NCBI GenBank assembly: GCA_023653785.1 | Contig: JAMKCH010049087.1 | Coordinates: 104,537-168,536 of the forward strand | DNA: 64,000 bases | Direction of reading: 5' to 3' | DNA from: Ophioderma brevispina | Taxonomy: Eukaryota; Echinodermata; Ophiuroidea; Amphilepidida; Ophiodermatidae | Shown: positions 35,745 through 47,599 of the stretch, in pieces | Layout of the letters: the number at the start of each line of letters is the position of its first letter | Numbering within the stretch: the stretch's first letter is position 1 | Notes under the pieces: model-generated | What the model was told of the DNA's origin: nothing | What the model saw: the letters and a program-made list of their open reading frames with translations, nothing else | Database searches by the model: none | Translations under genes and position numbers: made by a program

Positions 35745-36750
35745 TATGGTTGCACACCACCAAATAAATTGCCATTGGTTTGTGTACAAAATGGCCCTAA
35801 TTAAAACGTAAATTTCTCATTAACGAAGCGACTCGGTCACTTAAATTATGCATTACCTTGGACTGCTGGACCTCTGCATCCCATACAGCAAGAAGAATCC
35901 ATAAGTTGACCACGGATTTTTCGAGCTACTGAAGCATGAAGACAACGATGCGTTCCGATCCCCTCTGAAACTGTGGCTTCTGGTAAAAATATTCCTATGG
36001 GGTGGGTGTAAAATTAGTACTGTAATTACTCAGTAATAAGCCTCACACACCTTTTTAAGTATGGTCCAGGAAGCCCAGGAAGTTCTAGTTTCTACTATTG
36101 TTCAATTTTAACTTAGACCTGTCACTTTTTTTTACCTTTTTCCCAAACACTTGGGGTGCCAGACCAGATCTATTTACTGGTGTCGAATCTTATGCTCTAG
36201 TTGAGAAATTTGAGTTTATCTGCTTGCACAACCTTTTGGGGACAATACTCTTTGCTCGCGTAGCGACAATATATTACTTTTGATCGGGACCCTTTTGTGA
36301 TCGATTTTTGTTCGAGGATTTCCATACATGTAGGGCAATTTCGGCCGATGAAAATGGTACGTACAAATTACTGTCATGTTGGTGTTTGACCCCCTGGAAA
36401 TTGTCGGTGTAATTTTTAGTTTAAGGTTTTTTTGGTGTAAAAAACGGTGTTTTTGTAAAATTTGCTTGTTTTTATTTAAATGGAAAGTTTTGGTTTGTTT
36501 ACTGGATTTTGAAGTATGTATATACGACGAGATCAGATATCGCTGTTTTAAAGCTGTATCGGAAAACTGCGCTTTCTAGAGAGCGGAATATTTTTAAAAT
36601 CGCGTATATTTGTAGTGAAATAAATGTTGGTGCGAAAAAAATAGTGATGGATTAGCGACTTTTAACGTAGGGTAAGTGGGTAAGTACAGGTTGAGTCAAA
36701 GATTTACGCTCGATTTCAGAAAATATTAAAAATATTTAACAAGTTTAGAA
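35745..36750. other. Intergenic, no gene seen
   Basis: Short hydrophobic open frames at 36098-36283 and 36376-36579 without domain signatures. A CCATACAGCAAGAAGAATCC block near 35880 is more balanced in composition but has a stop soon after its ATG. Confidence 0.35.
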
Positions 36751-36754
36751 ATTG

Positions 36755-36965
36755 TTTTTCAAACATGAAAACAATAGCCCATTATATCCACTGTAGTCCA
36801 GGCTACAGATTCATTGATAACTAATATCAACCTTGTTTTATTAGATATGTTTTCAACTGTTTCTAGACCAGTTTTTACGCTGATTCTGAATCCGATGGAT
36901 GCCAGACGAGCATTTTTGTAGAAACGCAAAAAATCAAAATGACCACCAAAACATTCATCTCTTGT
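36755..36965 (+). repeat. Dispersed repeat family D, plus orientation
   Basis: Matches 46010-46175 in the opposite orientation. Shared blocks are GTAGTCCAGGCTA, ACCTTGTT, TCTAGACCAGTTTTT, GATTCTGAATCCGAT and GATGCCAGACGA. Confidence 0.7.
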
Positions 36966-37084
36966 TCACTCAAAAGTTGTATTTTTTCAGTCTGTACAAG
37001 CTGAAATCACCAAATAACCAAATTTTGAACATATGATGACCAGAAAAATTTTTAGTTACGAATCACCAAACTCGAACGATGTCA

Positions 37085-37203
37085 GACCGGTGTAGAAGTA
37101 ATTATCGTCTGGCGTACTCATAGTCCGGGAACAATGGTGAACAATTAGGGCATTCGATTCATTTGACTCTTCACCACATTAGTTTCATGCTTTATTCCAT
37201 TAC
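37085..37203 (+). repeat. Second solo arm of the 59.9 kb foldback family
   Basis: CCGGTGTAGAAGTAATTATC, TCATAGTCCGGGAACAATGG, the CGATTCATTTGACTCTTCAC block and TTAGTTTCATGCTTTATTCC correspond in order to the left arm at 59869. Confidence 0.65.
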
Positions 37204-38793
37204 TAAAATTCATTGAATTAAATTTGTGTGGGTATACCTTACCCACAACTTGTAGCATCTGGAATTCTGTCCCCCATTGAAGTCTGTGGAAAGTGCCCCC
37301 CCTCCCCTTAACCACGAGAAGATGCCAAAAGAGCAAATATACCCAACATACGTTTAAATCAATGTTAAGTTTTATAAAATTTTAAAGATACTTTTAACTT
37401 AATCGAAGCAGCAATAAGACTTGCCTTTGCGAATATATGTTTGCCTTTGGCCTATTTTGTTGTATATTTCATACGATGCATTTTACAGACGGTCACCATC
37501 GACTTTTGGCCTATTAATGTAATTAATGGAGCCTTTGCCATCGCGTGGCAGAATTTGCCGCTTTTGCCGCTGGTTTTAACCCCTACTAGTTTTTGTTATG
37601 GTTGCTTGATTGTCGGAAATGACGGGGGGCGGGAGTTGTGCAAGCTGTGATCTTAATGATGAATCATGTAAATGGATTTTGAAATTTTGGTGTGTAAATG
37701 TCATTTGGAAGGTTTTTGTTTGCGGGATTCTGATTTTCAGTGTATACAATTCGCATGTGTCCGATCCTTCCGTCATTATTATATGCGGAGGGCGGTGTTT
37801 GTTATCGATATCACATTATCAGTACCTAGGATACTGTGAGCGTGGTGTGGATTTTGCGGGCTATTGTGTCCTTTGCGCCGAGTGATTTGTGGGTTATGAA
37901 TGTGGCCTGTATGATGCCTCTGTAAAGATCTACCTACAACCCGGCCTTGGCTCTGATTCTCTGCCTGCACCATTCAACTTACTCACTGTGTTCCTAATAA
38001 AAGTCTGCCTCTGTCGAGCCAAAATGCTTGTGTTGTGTAGATTATTTATATCAGTTATATATATATAGAGTCACTTTTATGACATAACTTCATGATTAGC
38101 AAGCACACTCAAAATATCCAAAGTATTGATCCAGTAAGATTCCACGATAAAACGTTATGCATAGAGATAGTGAACTCATCACTGTTACACCAGGGAGTCT
38201 ATTATCATGTTTACACTCATTGGGATTTTCACATGATTTCCTTGAGGAATCACGTTCCGTTTTACACGCAAGCCTCGTGTCCCGTGTTTGGCTATGATAC
38301 ACACACAGCGTAATTGGTCCAATCATTTTGGAAGGCAGTTGTTGAAAAAGAATCCAACATAAATTTTTATTGAGAGACAACCTTATTCCATCGGTATTTA
38401 ATCTAATAAAATACATTATTTCATTGTTATTTGTGCGGGATTAAAACTTTATATTACTTGTGTTAAGCGAGCAATCTTGAATTAATCTCAGCAAGTGCAA
38501 TTAGCCTACCTATCAAAACGCTGACATTTTACACCACACTAAATTTGAATCAATTGAACAAATATATTAAAGAAGGGTTGTGACTGCATTCTCTTTCGAC
38601 TTTTTTTTGCACTTAGAGGATATTGTTGTTCGGGCAAGTCCCAATATCAGCTAATGGTTTTGGTTTACGGACTTTTACTCCCAAACAGTCAACTATAATA
38701 TATTAATCAGAAAAAGTAATTGTAGACATATTCCTTACAAGTTTTACTTTACCGTCTCATGAATAAAAGGAACGACAAAAATTAAGAAATCAT
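37204..38793. other. Intergenic; possible retroelement remnant at 37600-38030
   Basis: No gene recognised. A GC-richer stretch at 37600-38030 ends in CCTAATAAAAGTCTGCCTCT, which looks like a polyadenylation region or an LTR U3/R end. No partner LTR was found. The 91-codon frame at 37610-37885 has no known domain. Confidence 0.3.
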
Positions 38794-38956
38794 TTACACA
38801 ACGTCGACAGACAAGCTGGGAATGTCCACTGCACCTTTCCACAAGCTCAAGGTGGATGTTCGATCGATATTGCTCTCCCACGTCCAGGACGCCAGGTCAC
38901 GATCTTGGCACGCCCCGCCACATTCGAGGTTGACAAACAGAAGGACGTAACTCAAA
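38794..38956 (-). CDS. Candidate terminal exon of unidentified protein
   Basis: On the minus strand, a strong acceptor (poly-T then CAG at 38959-38957) is followed by a 52-residue open frame. It starts LSYVLLFVNLECGGACQDRD and contains ASWTWESNIDRTS, ending in SLSVDVV and TAA at 38796-38794. GC content jumps above the flanks across exactly this stretch, as for a real exon. I do not recognise the protein. The acceptor plus its first ~45 bases also occurs inverted at 39148-39213. Confidence 0.35.
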
Positions 38957-39147
38957 CTGAAAAAAAAATATTAAAGAATTTCTTTAATTATGCGTTTCAT
39001 AATTAAATAATTGTTCTTTGTTTAATATGGTGCGTACAGTACCATCTATGAGCTTTATGAGATGTTTTACATTTTGGATAAAGTAATGAATAGATGTGCT
39101 TAGTAGAAATATAAACATCACATTCTCAAACGCCGTAGTATTTACAG

Positions 39148-39213
39148 CAGAATTAAAGAAATTCTGTAGTATTTCTTTTCAGTTGAGTTACGTCCTACTG
39201 TTTGTCAACCTCG
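39148..39213 (+). repeat. Inverted copy of the acceptor region of the 38.8 kb candidate exon
   Basis: AATTAAAGAAATTCT, then TTCTTTTCAG, then GAGTTACGTCCT and CTGTTTGTCAACCTCGA repeat, on the opposite strand, the sequence at 38926-38990. About 155 bases separate the arms. Confidence 0.7.
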
Positions 39214-40089
39214 ATTATTCTTATTTCGCCGTCCAAAATGTTTGTGACAGAAGTGTGCACATGCCGGGTTACGTACAGTTCTCTCTCAGAATCAGTCAGA
39301 ACCCCTTATGATCCTCTTCAATTCCGTGAATAAAAAACACAATCGAGGAAATAAAATATTTCTAGTTTCTGTGTATTTTCTAGTACATCTCTTTCAAATA
39401 TTATTGAACATACCAAATTAAATCAGTCATATGGCGGGAGCCGGACCATGCAAACGTGACAGTACCTCGCCCCCAGGTATTAAATGGATCAAAACCAAAA
39501 CAACAAAGTTAACTAGTGCCATTTATATGTTAATTGCAAGTAAAACAAAAAAAAACAACGGTAATTAAAGCTCAAAGGATTTCAAAAAATCATTTTAGAA
39601 ATATGGACTAAACATAGATTGAAATCGAAAATAAATAATGTGTTTTTATTGGCTCTAAAATACGTCATTTAGCTTGAAATAAAAAGCTGTACAACATGGC
39701 GACGGCGAACACACGACGCCATGGGCGCACCGTCGCAAGTGTTGTGCTACCACTGTGTATAAGGATGCAGTTGTGTATGGTCAGTGATGTGCCGTAGTCA
39801 TTTTTGCTTTTTTGTGGCTAGGGTCGCCCGATTATTAATTATAGGCGTACAATCCCGTTTAAATGAGAAAGCTACTTGTTAATCTTGGGATTTAATAAAT
39901 AATACAACAACGAAAACATGCCTTGAAGGATTTTCTTCTACGAGGCCTATACAGCAATTAATGATTTGTAGGTCAATCAGAAAGTACAAAATTAGTAGAT
40001 GACAAAGCATTCTGAATCTGCCAAAAACCAAATTGTTTTTGAAAATTGAGTACACACTCATTCGGGAAATATCTGATTAGCTTTCGTAC
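39214..40089. other. Intergenic, mostly without features
   Basis: AT-rich except for a GC-rich island near 39690-39800, described separately. Confidence 0.35.
39696..39797 (+). CDS. GC-rich small open frame in good start context, uncertain
   Basis: CAACATGGCG is a strong animal start context. It opens a 33-residue frame beginning MATANTRRHGRTVASVVLPL that closes at TAG, with no downstream donor chosen. The local GC island in an AT-rich desert is the only other support. It may be a repeat fragment or a leader exon. Confidence 0.15.
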   Translation: MATANTRRHGRTVASVVLPLCIRMQLCMVSDVP

Positions 40090-40650
40090 TATATAGTATA
40101 TTGCATGCCAGTTCGTAAGGGCTACGATGAGGCAACTTGTAAAGGAGGGGGGTTCGGGTGGGTGACATTTTGGTGATCTCTTGCGACCTTGGGGACCCTC
40201 ATATGACCTTTGACCTCATGTCAGTCAAAATGTTAATCCTTCCCGCAAAAGCTTGGTACAAGTTATCGGAGTTCCACTAAGAGATAAGGAGGTAACTGTC
40301 GGAATGAAGCGGGATTAAAGAGTTTCAATGAATAGACGTGGGCGTATTTCGGGCGAAAAATTACATAACATGCAAAAGGAGTAATTAATATGCACAAAAT
40401 CTGCATAATCACTATATTTTTGAAACCAGTTCATTTGATATGCAAAATGTTAACTCTGCATTGCAAAACCATTTGGTGCGCATCTTCTGGCCATTTCAAA
40501 ATTTGTGATACATGCGGCTCTTGGAATGCAAATGATGAGCTAATTAAAATAATGCATAATTGAGGGAATCGCCTTAAACAATACATCGGAATGCAAAATT
40601 CCTACTACATGAAAAAACGACAATGCCATACATCTTTGTGTGTGGAATCA
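40090..40650 (+). repeat. Dispersed repeat family C, copy 2
   Basis: Shares GTAAGGGCTACGATGA, the TTATC-GGAGTTCC block, ATGCAAA..GAGCTAATTA and ACATGAAA..GACAATGCCAT with 33006-34140, in order but diverged. It runs straight into the G-rich array at 40655. Confidence 0.7.
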
Positions 40651-40654
40651 TATG

Positions 40655-42290
40655 GAGGAGGAGGAAGGCTGAGGGTTAGGAGTGGAGGAGGACGGCGGGG
40701 GTTGGGGAGGAGAAAGGGTGGGGGTGTTGGGAAGAGAAAGGGTGGGGTGTTGGGGGAGGGGAAAAGGGAAAATGACAAGGTGGGGTGTGTTTATGCGGAA
40801 AGTTTGGGGTTGCTGGGGGGAAGGTTGAGGGGTTGGGAGGTGGATGGGGCGTCGGGAGTGGGAGGGTAGTGGTAGGTGAGGGGTCGGGTGGGGTGCTCGG
40901 GGAGGGGAAAGGGCAAGGTGCTGGGAAGATGCATGGTAGATAGTTGGGAGGGTGCATGGGGGAGGTAATGTGATCTTAGTGACATGTCACTTTGGTTTGA
41001 CATTCATTGAAGGAGCAAGGTCGGGTTGCATCAGGTAGGGGATGGGTGTGGGAGGTGAATGACCTCCTCATGTGACCTTGGTGACTAATGTGACTTTGGT
41101 AAACCCCATGTGACCTTGGGACCCCATGGACCTTGGTGACCCCATGTGACCCCAGGGACCTTGGTACCCCCCATGTGACTGTGGTGAACTTGGGGTGACC
41201 AAGATGACCTTGTGATCCCATGTGAACCCTCGGTGATCCCATGTGTGACCTCGTGACCCATGTCATTGGGAGGGGAGGAAGGGTGGGTGTTGTTGTGGGA
41301 AAGGGTGGGAGGGGGGAAGTGAGGTGGGGGTTTAGGAAGGGAAACAGGGTGGGGGTGTTAGGGTTTGGGGGAAGGTGGAAGGTTAGGGTTTGTTGGAGGT
41401 GGGGAGTGCGTCGGGAGGGGTGGGTTGCGTTGGGGAGGGTCATGTGCGTCGGTGAAGGGGTTCAGGGGGGGGGGTGCTCGGGGAAGCGGTAAGGTGCATT
41501 GGGAAGGGGCCATGGTAGATAGTTAGTTGGTGAAGGGCTGTAGATAGTGGGGAGAGTGCATCGGGGAGGGGGTTGTGATCTTTGTGACCTCATGTGACTT
41601 GGTAACCTCATGTCACTGTGTGGCAATTCATTGGGGAAGGGAATCGTGTGCATCAGGCAGGAGCGGGGAGGGCACCTCCCGCATCAGGTAGAACTGGTGG
41701 ATTGACATTATGTGACCATGGTGCCTCATGTGACGCTGTTAAGTGACCCCAGTGTGCATTGGTGACACCCATGTGGACCTTGTGACCCCATGTGACCTCG
41801 GTGACCCCAAGTGACCGCTCGGGGACCCAATTGACCATCGGTTACCCCATTTACCCTCGGTGACCCCATTGACCTTATTGACCCCCATGACACCCTCAGT
41901 GACCCCATGTCATGGAGAAGGCTGGGGTGGTGTAGGAGGAGAAGGGTGAGGTGTTGGGGTAAAGTGGCGGGTGGTTGGGGAGTAGGGGAAGGGTGGGTGG
42001 GAGATGGGGAAGTGAAGGGTGGGGGTGTTTAGGAGGGAACAGGGTGGGGTTTTTGGTAAGGTTTAGGGTGTTGGAGTGTGGAGTGCGTTGGGAAGGGGTT
42101 GGGTGCGTCGGTGAAGGTCAGGGTGGGTTGGCAAAAATCGGGTGAGGGGCATGGTAAGGTGCATTTTTTTGGGGAGGACGGGTTGAAGTGAATCTCTTTT
42201 GTGAATATCATGGACCTTGGTGGACCTCATGTCCCTTGGGGGTGCCATTCAATGGGGAAGGGGTCATGCATCCCAGGCAGGATAGGGGAG
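40655..42290 (+). repeat. G-rich minisatellite with embedded GTGACC arrays
   Basis: GGGGTGTTGGGGAGGGG-type units alternate with two blocks (about 41060-41270 and 41580-41910) of GTGACC..CATGTGACCTTGG units of about 16-18 bases. C is nearly absent from the plus strand in the G-rich parts. The open frames on both strands (poly-Pro/Thr/His or poly-Gly) are repeat translations. Confidence 0.85.
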
Positions 42291-43184
42291 GGAAGCTATT
42301 TTTATGAGCAAAAATTAGCTTAAAAAAAAGCTATAATAGGCCCCTGCATCGTTGATGCTCTGTTTACTACTCTTTACCTCCACACGAACAATTTGAGCTA
42401 TACTAAACTTTATTTAGTTAGACCATTAATTTAAAATTGACCCTGTAGAAACTTTGAACCCCCCTCCGGTGGAAATTGCCGACATTTTCCAGAGGGACAT
42501 GTGGGCTAAAAACCTAAACCGGTGGTAAACGAATACTTTGAAGTCAAGTCCATCTTCAAACCTTACTTGCCAAAGATTAGTCACGGAATTGAGGATTTGA
42601 CTATGTAATGACCCTAAAATTATATGTTGATTAAAACTAGTCATTTTCCATATAATATGGGCCAAACCGCGCATGAAAATCCGATACCTAAACCTTTTTG
42701 GATGGCAAAATTTCATTTTTTTTTTTTTTTCATTTTAAATGACTCTGAATTGGTGTCTAAGTGGAAATGATTAATTTTGCCAACCTGTGAACTTTGAACG
42801 CCATACTAGGTTGTTATGTTGGAAGCAATAAAAACGGTGGACCAACGCTCTCAACTGGTACCAACATCGAAATCATCTATTGTCTTTATAATAATGAATG
42901 TTTACCCAACTCCCGCAAAACCCCTTAGTAAAACGTGTTACAAAAAATATAACTGGTAACATATTGTGAAAAGTTTGATTTTCTCTTTGATGTTAACTTG
43001 GCTATTCTGCAAACTAATAATTACTAATGCATCATTAAAAACCTCGCCTTTCAAGGAACAAATTGATATTGTTCTTTGGAAGTTTTTGTTTTATAAGCGT
43101 TAAGTGCCCTCTAAAATTGTTTAGATTATGTTAGATTTTACTATGGTATATTACCCATTTAACTGTTAATTCGTTTTCAAGTTT
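42291..43184. other. Intergenic, no gene seen
   Basis: AT-rich; the 96-codon minus frame at 42426-42716 has no domain. Confidence 0.4.
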
Positions 43185-43478
43185 GGTATCTATTTTAAGC
43201 GGTAATTACTTAAAAAGATAGGAACTATATATGTAATGATACATTTAAGAAAAACGAGAAAAATATGGTTTGTTGTATAAAAAGTTGTATAGACACTTTA
43301 TCCTCCAAACCTTTTGAGTTATGAAACTTTCCCGTCATTTTAAATATTTTCTGATCTAAATTTTTGAACAGCTCTAGCCAATATTTAATTGTGTGTTTGC
43401 ACATGCATACTAAGTTATTAATTTATATATATATTATAACAGCACTACAATGTTTGTGTACTAGTATTTAAAACATTA
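43185..43478 (+). repeat. Local direct duplication, first copy
   Basis: Matches 43915-44205: AAAGATAGGAACTATATATG, ACGAGAAAAATATGG, TTTATCCTCC, TTTTCTGATCTAAATTTTTG and GCACTACAATGTTTGTGT in order. It is followed by an A run of about 24. Confidence 0.85.
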
Positions 43479-43914
43479 AAAAAAAAAAAAAAAAAAAAAA
43501 ATAATGAGTTAAAAAACATATTGGCGACTAATTAAATATATTAATATTGAAAGGAGAAATGGCCCGATTTCACAATATGAAGTTTTCATGTTGATTGAAT
43601 GACCTTGACCCCAAAACTCCATCTGCAAAGTTTCACGCCAATATTTGAATCCGTTTTGGTGTGAGAGCTAAAAACGTGATTTTTGAAGTCCCATAGAGCA
43701 CCGTGTAAAATTAATATTGGTCGACCAAAATGGGTCACATTTTTGCTCATAACATCCAAACCAAACATCCTTTAGCGCTAAGATTTCACAGGGTAAATGA
43801 GAAAAATAGTAGCTTTCTTCTGATACCAAAATGTTGACCACTTCCGGTAAAATCCGGGGCTTCTGGGGACGAGGCTATTAGCGATCGGGCCATGGAAAAA
43901 AAAAAAAAAAAAAA

Positions 43915-44205
43915 AAGGTATATATTTTAAGCGTGTATATTACTTTAAAAGATAGGAACTATATATGTAATGAGAAATTTAAGAAAACGAGAAAAATATG
44001 GTTGTTATAAAGTTGTATAGACCACTTTTATCCTCCAAAACCTTTTGAGTTATGAAACATTCCCGTTACATTTTAAATATTTTCTGATCTAAATTTTTGA
44101 ACAGCTCTAGCCAATATTTATTGTGTGTTGCAACATGCATACTATTTATTAATTTATATATATATATAACATGCACTACAATGTTTGTGTTCCTTCTAAA
44201 GTATT
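43915..44205 (+). repeat. Local direct duplication, second copy
   Basis: Begins immediately after an A run of about 21 at 43897. Differs from the first copy mainly by one-base indels. The sequence between the copies includes GACCTTGACCCC and TTTCACGCCAATATT blocks of a dispersed repeat. Confidence 0.85.
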
Positions 44206-44385
44206 TAAGGAGCCAAATTTGTAAGAGGTTGTAATTTTCTGAATTCGTTTGTCATCGTGGTCAGTCTGCGCTATATTTTACAACGAACGATAATGCAACA
44301 GTGAATGTTTCCCATTTTAACCGCTTATGGAAATCGTTTGAATACAAATTTGCACTGTTTGTAGCATAAGCACAATGCAATAGAC

Positions 44386-44620
44386 GACGTTGTCGTCGTC
44401 GTCGTCATCATCATCGTCATCGTCATCATCGTCATCGTCATCATCGTCATCGCCATCGTCATCGCCATCGTCGTCTTCGTCATCGTCATCATCATCGTCA
44501 TTATCGATCATAGCATCATTATCGTCGTCAAGCTCGATGTTTCCTTATTTCATCGTTATTGCCACCATCATCACCGCCATCGTTATTCTTATCGTCGTGG
44601 CATCATCGGCATCATCATTT
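44386..44620. repeat. (ATC/GTC)n trinucleotide array
   Basis: CGTCATCATCGTCATCG words over about 230 bases. It translates to poly-Ser on one strand and poly-Asp on the other. Not a gene. Confidence 0.9.
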
Positions 44621-45510
44621 TAAAATAGTAAAAACCCGTATAGCTATAGTAATCTCACCATACCATCATTAGAAATCAACTGGTTTCATGCAGTCGAATA
44701 CGTATTTGACTCCTTAGAACACAGCGAATCAAACATTTGGGTTTTGACAAACTGTCAAATCACATTCAGTTGAATAAGAAAACAGTTGTTTCTTGGTATT
44801 TTAATACTGTCGTCAGTTAGTAACCATTCATGTCTTTAACATACACCACTTAAAATAGCCATTTCCTTTTATTTCATTTAATTACACACATTTATGCTGA
44901 TTCGACAGTATGCAGAACCCACGACGATATGATCCCTGTAAGTCAATCAAATCAATGTACACATCATTAGGTAATTAGAGGAATCGATACATGTAAGATG
45001 CCTTCCAAGATGGGTAGCCAATATGGCTGGAAATGGCACTTACTAAGCGGCGAAAAATTCGATCACTAATAGTCTAGAGATATATGTTTCTTTGTTTTTT
45101 GGTAGGTTTGGGGCGTCCATTGGCATCAATATTGGGATATTTTATGAATAACTACTCAATGACACTTAACATAACCTTACTGGGATTTTTGAAAAGGATA
45201 ATCCAACTAAAAAACACAAGATATATATCTTAACCTACAGCGTAAATGAATTACTGACCTTTATTGATTGACATTTGCTGCCATATTGAACGCCTATCTT
45301 GGATGGCATCTTGCAGATATCAATCAATTTCATTATGTTATGATATTTAAATTGCTCTGAGTCAGTTATAGTGATATACACAAACATGGCAGCTCTTGGC
45401 TATATGTATTAATGAATTTTGCCATTGTGTAGCCATCTTGAATGGTTTATTGATTTGATTATCAAATTGTTGAAAGCTATTCATATGGTTTCAATTTATA
45501 TATCGATTGC
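44621..45510. other. Intergenic with 'gccatcttgaatgg' type repeat
   Basis: No gene. Several blocks such as CCATATTGAACG, CCATCTTGAATGG and AAGATGGGTAGCCAATATGG suggest a decayed relative of the repeat at 62.4 and 63.3 kb. Confidence 0.4.
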
Positions 45511-45514
45511 TTAA

Positions 45515-45822
45515 AGGTGCGTGTTCCGATCGTGATCCGATCCGATTTTGATATCAGATGAAAGGCCGTATTTTTCTCATTGTTGTCCTGAAATTTGAGC
45601 CCTCGAATCCATTTCATTCCCAAGATATAAACAAAAAAACGCCGTTTTAGTGGTTAACCGCTTTATTAGCACAGTATTGAATAGGGCTTTGCAACATGCA
45701 TTATTGCGTCTACCATCAAAACCGCAAGTCTGTTTCCCACGGTACTTGATGGGGTGTATGTGCAAGTGCCAGGCTCTCATATTAAGTAGAGAACACAATA
45801 CACATAAATCGAACAACCACCT
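45515..45822. mobile_element. MITE with TTAA target duplication
   Basis: The left end AGGTGCGTGTTCCGAT and the complement of the right end AGGTGGTTGTTCGAT are inverted repeats. Both are flanked by TTAA (45511-45514, 45823-45826). It shares the AGGTG start and TTAA target with the 7153 element. The 79-codon minus frame inside has no known domain and is probably incidental. Confidence 0.7.
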
Positions 45823-45826
45823 TTAA

Positions 45827-46009
45827 GCATTGGCATAATACCAAGTTACCATTCTACGGTCAAAAGTAGATAAATATCAGATGCTTTGTTGTATCGGCTG
45901 CCATATTGAATCTCTTAATTAGATGGTTAATGAATCATATTTTAATTGGTCACAATGGGTGTTTTGACTGGACAGGCCAAAAAAATTTTTGAGTAATTAA
46001 CATAGTGTT
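45827..46009. other. Intergenic, no gene seen
   Basis: Short spacer between two repeats. Confidence 0.4.
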
Positions 46010-46175
46010 TTGGTGGCCATTTTGAATTTTGGAGTTTCTTCGAAAATGCTCAAGGTTTTTCGTCTGGCATCTATCGGATTCAGATTCAGCAGGAAAAACT
46101 GGTCTAGAAACCGTTGAAAAACATTATATATATGTGGTATAACAAGGTCACATTGTCTATAGCCTGGACTACTGT
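46010..46175 (-). repeat. Dispersed repeat family D, minus orientation
   Basis: Reverse complement of the 36755-36965 repeat. The shared blocks are listed there. Confidence 0.7.
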
Positions 46176-47590
46176 AATTGGTAAAAAAAATCAAAAGTTT
46201 ATCTTATATTGACCACGGTTGTAAATTATTCACGTCCACAGCAGCAAAGCCATTGAGTTACTGTCATCTAAATGCTTAATAACCTTAGTTTTTCTAAGTA
46301 ACCAGTAACCATTACCTACTCCATACCAACTGTTGTTGATAATATTTCTTAACAATAGTCAATGACAGTACCGTAACAGGGACAGGGGAAGGGGACTCAT
46401 TGTCCCCTCTCCATGGGTCTGACCAGGAAATAAAAGCTTTAAGCCTCTTTTTAGGACAAACAGAAAGGGAGTAAAGAAAAGAGAGAGGGGACAGGGGAGA
46501 GGAAAGGATTGAGACGCAAAGGGAAAGACAGAAGTTGAATGTGTGTTATGGTCAAATAGTGATTCCCCGAATTAATCCCCACCCCTCCCAATCAGATTAT
46601 GAAGGCGTCGGAGAAATATGTGAGTCAACCGATGCCTACATATTTGCATTCAAAGTTTCCGCGAAAAGATTTTTGAACAATTTCGAACATTATATTCAAA
46701 GTTGGGTGTAAGATTCCATAATTTGTTATTGAATTCAGAAAAATAAAATAGTTAGACATTTTTCTTGATATTCGAAAGTTTACACAAAGGTATAAGCAAG
46801 CAAAGAATGTCATGATGTACTTCTGCAGACTCATCCAAAGTCTTTTTGGCCATAATTATTCCACAACAGTGATTCCGTGGACAGAGTGAACAATGGGGAC
46901 CTATTTTTAAGTTAGCATAACTTCTCAATGCAAAGTTCAAAAATAAAAATTCAAAATTTCTTTAGTAGGTGAAATAATCTTGTTTTATATGTGATGGTAA
47001 ATATCTTCCGTAGATTTTTCACTGCTGTGGAAAAAATTAAATCTTTTTGACTGTACACGGGGGAAATAGCCACGAACAAGGCTATGAATTTACACGATTC
47101 TTGTTTTTGAAGATGGTTTCTTCAGCAGCTGGAGGACACATGCTGCTTGAGAGATGTAGTGAAACTACATGAGGACAGGGAAGAATTTACATTAATAATC
47201 TGATGACTTTAAGGACCTCTTTGGATACCTCAGAAAGGCTATTGAAGTTGCTGATACATTATACATTAATTAATTAGTTAATTATACTAACAGAAACAAG
47301 CGAAGTGGTAGTAATATGCAAATCGTTTTCTTGATCTTGCTGAGAAAAACCTCAGTGAAGTATCAGCCAGATCTGTTCTGCAGCCATGGGCAGACGGTGG
47401 TTTTGCCATTTTGGGAGGTGACAATTTATCTATCACCGGAAGGGATCACTTTGATCAGATTAAAACATCCCCCTAGTAAGATTAAAGATGAAAGAGTTGC
47501 AGTACATGTAAATAAAATCACCCCAACATACCCCCCCCCCTACAGAACACTAGTCGCCAAGACTAATTACTGCAAGCTAGATGTTTCATT
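46176..47590. other. Intergenic; purine-rich stretch at 46380-46540
   Basis: No gene. A GGGACAGGGG / AGAGAGGGG purine-rich stretch lies at 46377-46535. The 122-codon frame at 47316-47684 is closed on the left without domain support; only its last part belongs to the retroelement below. Confidence 0.4.
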
Positions 47591-47599
47591 TTTCTTGCT

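Noticed and set aside
40976..41443. 155-codon minus-strand open frame, the longest in the window
   Set aside because: Translation of the G-rich/GTGACC satellite, Pro/Thr/His-rich with no non-repetitive segment.
44317..44623. Poly-Asp and poly-Ser proteins
   Set aside because: Both are readings of one ATC/GTC trinucleotide array.
45577..45816. 79-codon minus frame with WHLHIHPIKY and KQTCGFDGRRNN
   Set aside because: It lies wholly inside a short TTAA-flanked MITE and has no start context or splice sites. More likely an incidental frame, though repeat-derived proteins of this kind do appear in gene predictions.
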